NCBI GenBank assembly: GCA_004352715.1
Contig: SCFE01000110.1
Span: forward strand, 375,063 to 439,062
From: Hofstenia miamia
Lineage: Eukaryota; Xenacoelomorpha; Acoela
Direction: 5' to 3'
DNA length: 64,000 nucleotides
Shown one piece after another: positions 56,126 to 64,000 of the stretch. How positions within the stretch are numbered: the first letter of the stretch is position 1; every line of letters begins with the position of its first letter. Under the pieces are notes generated by a model that was given only the letters and a program-made list of their open reading frames with translations, was not told where the DNA came from and searched no databases. The position numbers and the translations under genes were made by a program.

Positions 56126-57033
56126 AAGGACTTCGGCTTATAAAAATGTTTAGATAGACAGGTTTCTTTTCGTTTTTTTAGTATAGTTTTATTATTTTTA
56201 TATCCTAATCAATCGTTTTGTTATTAGTTTCATAATAACCATCTCTTAAATTTTATTTACTTTTGTTACTTAATATAGATGAAATATAGGCAGAATTAAT
56301 GTAATGTTTTTCAAATAAAATTGAATTTTTACTTATGTAAATTATTCCATTTTTTATTTTTAAGCAAAATGTAATGATGTAATGTGAGATTTCCATGTCT
56401 TTCCTTAAGCCATGACACACAATATGAATGTAAACTAAGAACGTTTGTGTTCTTTCATAGACATCTGCTTAATTCTTATTCTCAATGACAAAGATTTTCA
56501 ATTTATCCATATCTACTTTAATTTGTAATATTGGGCTTAGAAATTCAAACATATTATTACATAAGGGTGTTGAGTCTGATGGAAACACATTTCACTAAAT
56601 TTTGCATGCACACACAAGGGCGTGTCTAAGGGGGCCAGGTATATGCCCTCCCTGTTGGGTAATCTGGCCCCCTTCCCGGCCTCCTTGATACAAACTCTAA
56701 AGTATTAATTCTAATATTCGGTAACTAATTTAGAGTTAATATATTGTAGTTAAAATGCATCAAATACTAATGCCATTCTATTAAAAAAAACTCTATGAAA
56801 ATGTGGCAAATTATTTTTTGAGCAAAACTATGATTAATTTATTGAATGCAGCAAGGCCATTGCCCCCTCCCCTTCCTAACTTGCAAATGCTCTGTGCAAA
56901 TTCTATACAGACAATTATATCATTTGTTACGTTAATATGCGTATCAATTATAGATGAGTGAAATCAATCGGTTTGTGAAATATATTTAGTGTTAAACACG
57001 TGGGAAATTTTGAATATAACAAAGACATTTTGA
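56126..57033. other. No supported gene; a possible decayed MITE
   Basis: AT-rich except 56621-56700 and 56850-56880, which carry AAGGGCGTGTCTAAGGGGG, TGCCCTCC and TTGCCCCCTCCCC words resembling the GGCGTAxCTAGGGGG ends of a common animal MITE type. Ends are too decayed to define. Confidence 0.4.
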
Positions 57034-59318
57034 ATGATGAATTTAACAGCAGAAATTAAGTGTTTACATGAAAAAATTGCCTTGCAAGATATCCTTAGCA
57101 TAATTCGCGTATCAACAGGTGTACTGGGAATGATTTTAAACATCACTTGTCTGAATGTTCTCTTCAAACTGGAAAGTACAGCATCATTGTTACATTTGAA
57201 GTTTCTTGTAATAATTGGAACAATATCATTGTTCTTGGACGGGATCTTTGAAAGTGCAATTTTGTACGCAGAGCAAAAGGATATAATATCATTCAACGGA
57301 AAACAATGTGGTATCTTCAACTCCATTGATATCTCAACTACTGCCATCTCCAATTACGCATTTGTTCTTGTTGCGTTTGATAGGTAGGGGAATATTCAAT
57401 AAGGTTTACTGAACATAATCTGTAAAGACGGCTTGAAAAATATTAATACTATATATTTTAGTCAAGCATTAGGGGCTGGTCAAGCAGTAAGGTAATTTCA
57501 AAAAGGTTAAATTCACTGTTACAAGTATATACCACTTATATCATAACATACTATTTCTCGATAAAATACGTATATTATAAATGTTATATTTATTTACGGT
57601 TAGTACACTATCTCACCAAATGTTGGCATAGTTCAAATATTAATTCCAATAAAATCAAGAAACGAACTGGCTCTACATGGTAACGGAAAAGCTAGTTTGG
57701 ACCTCTGCCCAATGAAAAATCGTGGTTAGGTCGATGCCCTTTTTTGGATAAAAATGTAAAATTGCTTTTGTAAAAACCTTAAACTCGGGCTAAAAATCTC
57801 AAAAGTAAAAATTTTTTGGTACGTTTTTTAAGGTTAATATTCCTAAACTGGCCCAAAAATTAAACAAAATAATAACACTGTTAAGCTGAAAATGTACATA
57901 TGAATAATTTTCTTTGCAGCCATTAATTTATATTGAACAATAAGGTAGATAAAGCGATGACCACATTTATAATCTGTTAACAGATCTGTTTTATTCTTGC
58001 TATAATTCACCAATTTTGTTAGCTAGTGAAGTGACACGAATATTATTCTTTCTCTTATCCCGAAAATTTTGAATGAAGTTTTTCAAAAACATCATTTTTT
58101 CAAGAAAATATTTAAAAAAAAACCCTCTCCATTTCAATGACATTCATATGAGAATTTTGACATTATAAAAACAACTTTAGTCTTTCTTTTCTGTTATTCA
58201 ACAAAGTTTAGTAAGAACCATTTTAAACACATTGGTTAAATAAATATATTCTAGTTTCTGGTAAATGAATCCGTTAAGCTTAATAATATGTTATATGGTC
58301 AACAATGGGTAGATAGTGGTTTTGAAATATTTTTAAAAGCAATTTTTGGTCTTGAAAAATATTAACAACATTAGAAATTTTTTTTCACATTAGAAAGAAA
58401 AATATCTTGTTGTAAAAGTATTTCTTTTCTTTGTGGCAAGACCACCGAGGTGGAAAATGGGCAGAAATATGGACCTCAACTTATAAAAATTTTTTACTAG
58501 TTCTTATGAAATTTTATTAGTAAAATGTTGATTGATATAGGCCTACACTATAGATACAATATATCTTGACGAGATCATTTCTGATGCTCAGTGTGTTTAC
58601 AAATTTGATTTCCCGATTCACATATTGTCGATTTTAAAGTATATATAAACGCACAATGCTCTTTGCGATTTTTATTTGATATAGAGCTTAGTTTGAGTTC
58701 AGCTTAAAGGCCCTTGGTCATCACTAAACTTTATCTTGTTAATAAAATTTGAATTTTAGATATGTTGCTGTAAATTATCGGAGTTACTACTTGGAGGTCT
58801 TCAATACTATGAAATGCGCTGTACTATTAATTGCAACTGTCACACTTACGCTTACTACTGGGGTGTTTTTAGAAGGCTATCTAGGTTTTAAATTTGAGGA
58901 AAGCGCTTGCAACATTATTGAAACGGTGTGGACTAAATGGATATTCATTCTTGAAGAATGCATTAACTGTGGAATTCCAATAATACTAGTTATTGTCTTC
59001 AATGCTAGAACTGCGTTTACAATTAAGGATGCATTGCCAGGTAGTATCACTGGGAAAAAGTCGATTGCAAGCTTAAGAATCGTGTCGTTCGCGTTCTTGA
59101 TTGTAATGCTACCACAGTTTTTTACTTACATATTCTATTGGCTTTTGAAAATGGATCGAATTCATTCACACTGTTACTTATCTCACATATTATTTTTTAG
59201 CTTCAATTATCTTTGTGTCATTTTCAACTCTAGCAGTTTTTTTATATACTTACTACCTTCTACTAAAATGCGTGAAGTATTATTTAATACTATATCCAAT
59301 TTTTATGATAGGCATTAA
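57034..59318 (+). CDS. Rhodopsin-class G-protein-coupled receptor, two exons, 302 residues
   Basis: Exons 57034-57383 and 58760-59318; donor GTAGGG, acceptor TTTTAG. The Arg codon of DRY is split by the intron (AG in exon 1, A in exon 2), giving AFDRYVAVNYR. Seven hydrophobic segments lie near residues 19-44, 53-77, 93-115, 135-158, 177-200, 219-246 and 255-283. Class A landmarks: N36 in TM1, D69 in TM2, C92 exactly 25 before the DRY Arg and C167 in loop 2 (disulfide pair), P190 in TM5, P235 in TM6. NPxxY in TM7 is degenerate (N273 then SSSF), TM4 lacks the usual Trp, and the toggle Trp position in TM6 is Met. Short N-terminus with one sequon (NLT at 3-5). Ligand unknown; small size and atypical TM7 suit a lineage-specific chemoreceptor-type orphan. 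The minus-strand frame over exon 1 is a shadow. Confidence 0.85.
57384..58759 (+). other. GPCR intron, no feature seen
   Basis: AT-rich, 1376 bases, with stops in all frames. Confidence 0.8.
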
Positions 59319-61189
59319 AAACTAATAAACACTGATTCTATTTAAAACCATTCAAAACATGCTTGTAAGTGCAAATGTATCGATACATTATATATATATA
59401 TATATATATATAAATATATATATAACATTTAAAATATTTTAATTATACTTTGTAAATATATTTGAATAATGGTGAAATATAAGCCTTAGTACAATGATAG
59501 CACTATATATTATGTAATCTATATTTGAATAATGAATGACTCCCTTAATGTAAATACCTGTAGTCCAAAATTTTAAAATGGTGTTCTTACATAGGTTAGC
59601 CGAAAAGCTTGTAGGCACCAATAAGAGAGACTAGTTACCTCAGCCATTACCTCTTTGTATTTTGACCATCAATTTTAAAAAGAATAGTGCAAATGTATTC
59701 ACTGAAAATTTCTTATCGTATTTGTGTTTGGTATTAAGTCTGTGTATGCAAGAACTAAGAATAAACTTCTGATATAAATTCTGATAAAATCTTTTATTAA
59801 AGTATATGTTGATTTTCAGTAATATTTCATTAGTGTAGTCCTAAATGCAATATCGATGGTTAATATATGTCTTCCGCTCTCACAGAATTTTTTTATATAG
59901 TTATTCCAGTAGCTTAATAAATATTTAAAAATAAGACTATAAGAAACACAAAGAATGAATATTGAATGAAACAATAAGAACATTAGAATACATTAGCTAT
60001 GTTTAAAGAAAGGCTCTGTATATCCAATTGAGTGCGTAAGCTTAGTTCTGCTCTGCTCTTCTCGTTAAGATATGTTTGATGGCAAGTGTTTACATCATCA
60101 AACATTGTCGCTCAAAATGGAACAACATTTGTCTATTATATTTTTAACTGTCCAGCGAAAACCCATTTTAACGTAATTTTTGCTTCTTTCCGTTTTTTCG
60201 CAATGCAATTTTTAAGCAATTTTGATCTACAATTCCTAATATTCATTACAAATAATGGAAAAATTTGTTAATAATAAAACAAAAAATCCAGACTTGCTAT
60301 AGCTAAAAGCAGTTATATTGGGAGAATTTTAGTCATTGGAGACACAAAGTTTTCAAATTAGCGTCAATTATAGGGACAGATTTGGAAAGGTTATTTCAAA
60401 AATAAAACATCTATTATCAAATCAACGGTAATCTTTTACAATGGAACATTTAAAATTTCACTTGGTAATTTTTTTGGCATGGAGATAACAATTAATGTTT
60501 AAACATACCTTTATTTTTCCTAAAATGTTTGAGACAATATATTTCTACGCAACTTTTAAGCAAACTTGATCATTTTTAACGCAATTTTTGACATTTTTAA
60601 ATTCAATAAGCTCCGCGCCTTTTATTTAATTATATACTATTTCAAAGTTCCGTAACAAACTCACGTTTCCTTTCTCTACAGAAATGGCTAAATTTCTGTC
60701 AAATAATACATGACTACTTTTGCAGATAGATCCAACGTAGTATTGTTTGAAAGATACAAAAAACATCACACTGTGAAAATTCAATCTTACTTCGAAAAAG
60801 TTTAATTTCTAAGTAACGGCCCCATAATCTGACAGGAACGGACCCACATATCAATTTATGAAGAGAATGCATATAGTAATAAGCCCACACATTATTTTTG
60901 CTTTCTCTAAGCTATTTGAATTGCGAACATAAAATTTTTGATCAATTTTATGACATTTTTTATCAAATAGATAATTCCACAAAATATTTCAATAATATTT
61001 ATTTATTTATTTAATTCTTTTGTTTTTTCAACAAATCAAGTGATTAACACTTATGAAGAATTAAAACAATAGATAGAAATTAACTTAGCTTTAAAAAAAT
61101 ACTTTATCTTGGTTTCGAAAGGTTATTGTCCTTGAGGATATAAATTATTGGTTTTCATTGTTCAATAGCTTTGTTATAGTTTGATAAGT
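59319..61189. other. No supported gene
   Basis: AATAAA at 59324-59329 is only six bases after the GPCR stop. A TA microsatellite spans 59388-59424. The rest is AT-rich without coding signal. Confidence 0.6.
59388..59424. repeat. TA dinucleotide microsatellite
   Basis: TA run with one AA interruption. Confidence 0.9.
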
Positions 61190-61760
61190 AGATAAGTAGT
61201 TGGATCTTCTTCGTTTTAATGAGATTTTTACTAATTTTTTAAATTTATTGAAATTTCGTTCTTCTTTAATAACTGGATGGAGTTTGTTCCATAAATCAAT
61301 TGTAAAATTGGAAAATGATTTTTCAAAGATTTTCTTTTTAAATTTGATTTTGTTATTTTTCTGTAATTCTACTGAAGGTCTTTTCCAAAATAGTAAGACA
61401 AAATTTAATTTTAATAAGTATTTGAATGATTCGATATTATATTTTTCTAATATTTTACTTTGATCGTTCTTACTACAGATTGTATTAATTGCCCAATTAA
61501 TAACTTTTTAAGTTTTTTAAATATTTTCTTGGTAACATTGATAAATAAAAACGAAGAATATGAAAAATGTGACAGTATAAGAGATCTTAGTAATACAATC
61601 CTCCACTGCATTGGTAATATATGTTGAATCTTAGTTAGTTAACTCCATGGGCCATTTTCTTCGTAGTTTCATTGATCTGATCTGTAAATTTAAGTTCATT
61701 GTCAATTTCAATACCAAGATATTAAATTTTCTTAGTTTCATAAATTATATTTTTTCAACA
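61190..61760 (-). pseudogene. Decayed LINE RT C-terminal fragment
   Basis: The minus strand reads, from 61740 downward, YLGIEIDNELKFTDQINETT then KKMAHGVN, and from about 61460 ESFKYLLKLNFVLLFWKRPS and FEKSFSNFTIDLWNKLHPVI. These are the KYLGV block and the LWNxL tail of LINE RTs. The plus-strand ORF at 61200-61463 is its shadow. Confidence 0.65.
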
Positions 61761-64000
61761 TATATTGATTCTAATTATCTTAATATCTGACAATTATGCA
61801 GTCGATTTGGCATATTTTCTTACTGAAAAAACTATTTTTTTGTAAATTGGCGTAAAATGCTTTTTTTATTTGGTTGACAAGTTTATGGAATTAGCCATTT
61901 AGTCATGCTTAGTGAATCGTTATTGATGCTCTGAATGGCTTTATAAAATGTAAAGTTTTGAAATTGTTGCGCAATAATACGATAATGATACTCCACAATT
62001 TCTACATGTACTTTCAGCAATAAACTCATTGTATATGAGACATAGCAACAACTTTTTCAGATATCAAGCAATGTATTGTGAAATGATTTCTTCAAAAGTT
62101 TTGTTCATAAATCTTTATATACTAAAAGCACCAAGCGATTTTATTGCCTTAGAGAACCATGTCATTCACTCAAATCCAGTGTAGTAAAATCAATGAATTT
62201 AATGCTTGCATTCTAATATAAAACGAGGAATGTTTATATTTAAAATCGCTAAGCTGATTTGCACTAGCAAGGCGGTTTGGTTCTTCTAGTGTTAATAAAA
62301 AATTTCTTTTTCAGAAACATTGAAAACATTTACAATTCTAAATTATGCAAATACAAAATCTTTACTGATACTGGACCAAATTTTACTTTCAAAGATAACT
62401 TTTTCTCTTAAAATTTTTTGATTTTGATTGCAAAAATATAATTTTGGCTGTAATATAAATTTAATAACTCCGTCCAAATATCAATAATCAAAATATCAAA
62501 ATTTTTAAAGCAACAATTTGATTGCGTGAAGCATTACATGTAAAAAGTTAATGTAATTTATTTATTTCTAATTTTAAAGTTATAGCTTAAAATTACTTTA
62601 AAAGCGAATTAATAGTAATAGAAGCAAATCGATTTACTTTCATCGTAAAACTTTTTTACAATGTTAAAAACATTCAGAACAAAAGCAAATATTGAACTTA
62701 AAACAACTGTTAGCTAGATGGTAGTCTTCTAAAAAGTAATTACAGAAAAAGTAATGTTAGACTCCTTTAACAACAAATTTTTGGTGGTAGTGAATGATGC
62801 TTGTATCAAGATTAACATAATTTTCTAAGGATATAAATCAGTGATAGTAAAACTTTTGAGTTTTAATTTTTAACAGGTTTGATGAGTTCACTCCTACTAG
62901 AAGAATGTTAACATTATATCTGCAATTCAAAAGATCGCTAAGGAATAATAAATTCATAAATTGTAATTTTTCAATGTCATATAGAGATAAAAACCACAAC
63001 GAAAAAGAGAAAAGTTTTTCTGTATCAACGATCTATGATAAGTTTCAACAGAAAGTCATGTTTCTTTTTAAATTTATGAATTTCAAATTTGACGCCTTTA
63101 TTTTGATTAATATGTGATCAGAGCAACAAGAATTGCCAGAAATTGTAATACCAAGATCAGCAAATGAGTCTATCTTAGAGCTGTTGCACAAGTGTAATTA
63201 ATTTTTTATAAATTTTTGTGCTTAATGCCTGATTCATTGAAGCATGAATTAGCGAAGTGAAAATGTTAATGCTGTTATTGAATTTTTTTAGTGGCTCCAG
63301 AATATTTCTGAAAAAAGGCAATTTATTAACATCATCTGAAGCAAAAAACGTACTATAAAAAAAAGAAAATATAGTTAGTTCCATTTTAGTGACACTTTGT
63401 TAAATAGCATTTTACATATATTTAGATATGCTGTGTCAATTAGCATTAGATTGCATAGGAGAACAAAAGCACAGTATTTCAAAATTACAAGACAAAGTCT
63501 TAGTAACTTTAGGTTTTAAGTTTTTATCCCAAAATATAAATGTTCATTTTGTAGTTAAGCTATTTTTAATTGACTTAGCCTTTAAATTTGTTTTGAATTT
63601 ACGTTTTTTGTGGAGAGGCGATACTTCTACATCCACAGTTAAAAATCGTTGAGATGATAGATATTTTTAATCTCATTCTCTAATTAAATTGATTCACCTT
63701 GATTCTATTTTGGGCTCTCTTTCCCAAAGACGAGGGCTCTGCGCTATAGGAAAAATTAGTATATTTTTAGATTCAACTTCCTAAACACAATGTATGGGTG
63801 TGGTCTAGCGCTTCCTTAATATCTACCGTACTTTAACTATTTAGGTAGTCATGTATGCTTTCTCTAGAAAATAACTATGCTCAGTTAGCTCGTAATTTTG
63901 AAATACTAAAGCACTGGTGTTCAGAAGGACCTGCATTTTTTTACTTCCAGTTCCACTCAGTCCCAATGTATTTGGTCCCACTCATGTCCCATTCCAGTCA
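61761..64000. other. No supported gene
   Basis: AT-rich. 62880-63117 begins after a TTTTAACAG that could be an acceptor and reads FDEFTPTRRMLTLYLQFKRS, an unrecognised frame. 63428-63652 is another unrecognised frame. The last 70 bases repeat CAGTCCCA and TCCCA words and may be the start of another MITE cut by the window. Confidence 0.45.

Noticed and set aside
56964-57353. Minus-strand 129-residue ORF
   Set aside because: Antisense to GPCR exon 1, whose class A residues are in register on the plus strand.
63930-64000. TCCCA-rich end of window as a MITE
   Set aside because: Only one edge is visible; no second terminal repeat or duplication can be tested.

Overview
The window is AT-rich nuclear DNA from an animal. 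Genes carry GT-AG introns, most of the sequence is non-coding, and transposon remnants are dense. The clearest gene is the 3' half of CASK (LIN-2/CAKI), the membrane-associated guanylate kinase found across animals. I cannot place the phylum from the sequence; an invertebrate is likely from the retrotransposon content and AT-richness. Six runs of N are assembly gaps, three of them exactly 1000 long.

Layout. 78-11182 (+) holds eight CASK exons: the end of PDZ, SH3, a HOOK-like basic linker, the guanylate-kinase-like domain and the natural C-terminus. The 5' exons (CaM-kinase-like and L27 domains) lie before the window. CASK introns hold two probable hAT-type MITEs and a transposase HTH remnant. 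12413-19140 is a retrotransposon cluster: a 5'-truncated LINE with an intact reverse transcriptase (RT) ORF, head-on decayed LINE pieces on the minus strand, and the 5' end of an SGNH-esterase LINE with a promoter-like block of CCAAT boxes and a TATA-like box. 19-43 kb has few genes: a possible small intronless ORF (26813-27265), several MITEs with target-site duplications, Tc1-type elements (two copies of one deletion derivative at 35.5-37.5 kb and a decayed copy at 41.5-42.5 kb) and LINE fossils.

43580-47777 is a 4.2 kb near-palindrome: two ~1.6 kb inverted arms around a ~1 kb spacer, sitting directly after an RT fragment. Each arm carries a copy of the same unrecognised small gene. 48.8-55.9 kb carries two tandem, same-orientation LINEs that join an SGNH esterase, an NPGP (2A-like) motif, an APE endonuclease and an RT in one reading direction; in the second copy esterase, NPGP and endonuclease are in one uninterrupted frame. 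Its 3' end abuts a short telomere-like CCCTAA repeat.

57034-59318 (+) is a two-exon rhodopsin-class GPCR of 302 residues with its intron inside the DRY codons. The rest, to 64000, is mostly non-coding with one more LINE fossil. CASK and the GPCR are the only well-supported host genes and show no functional link; the rest is mainly transposon history.
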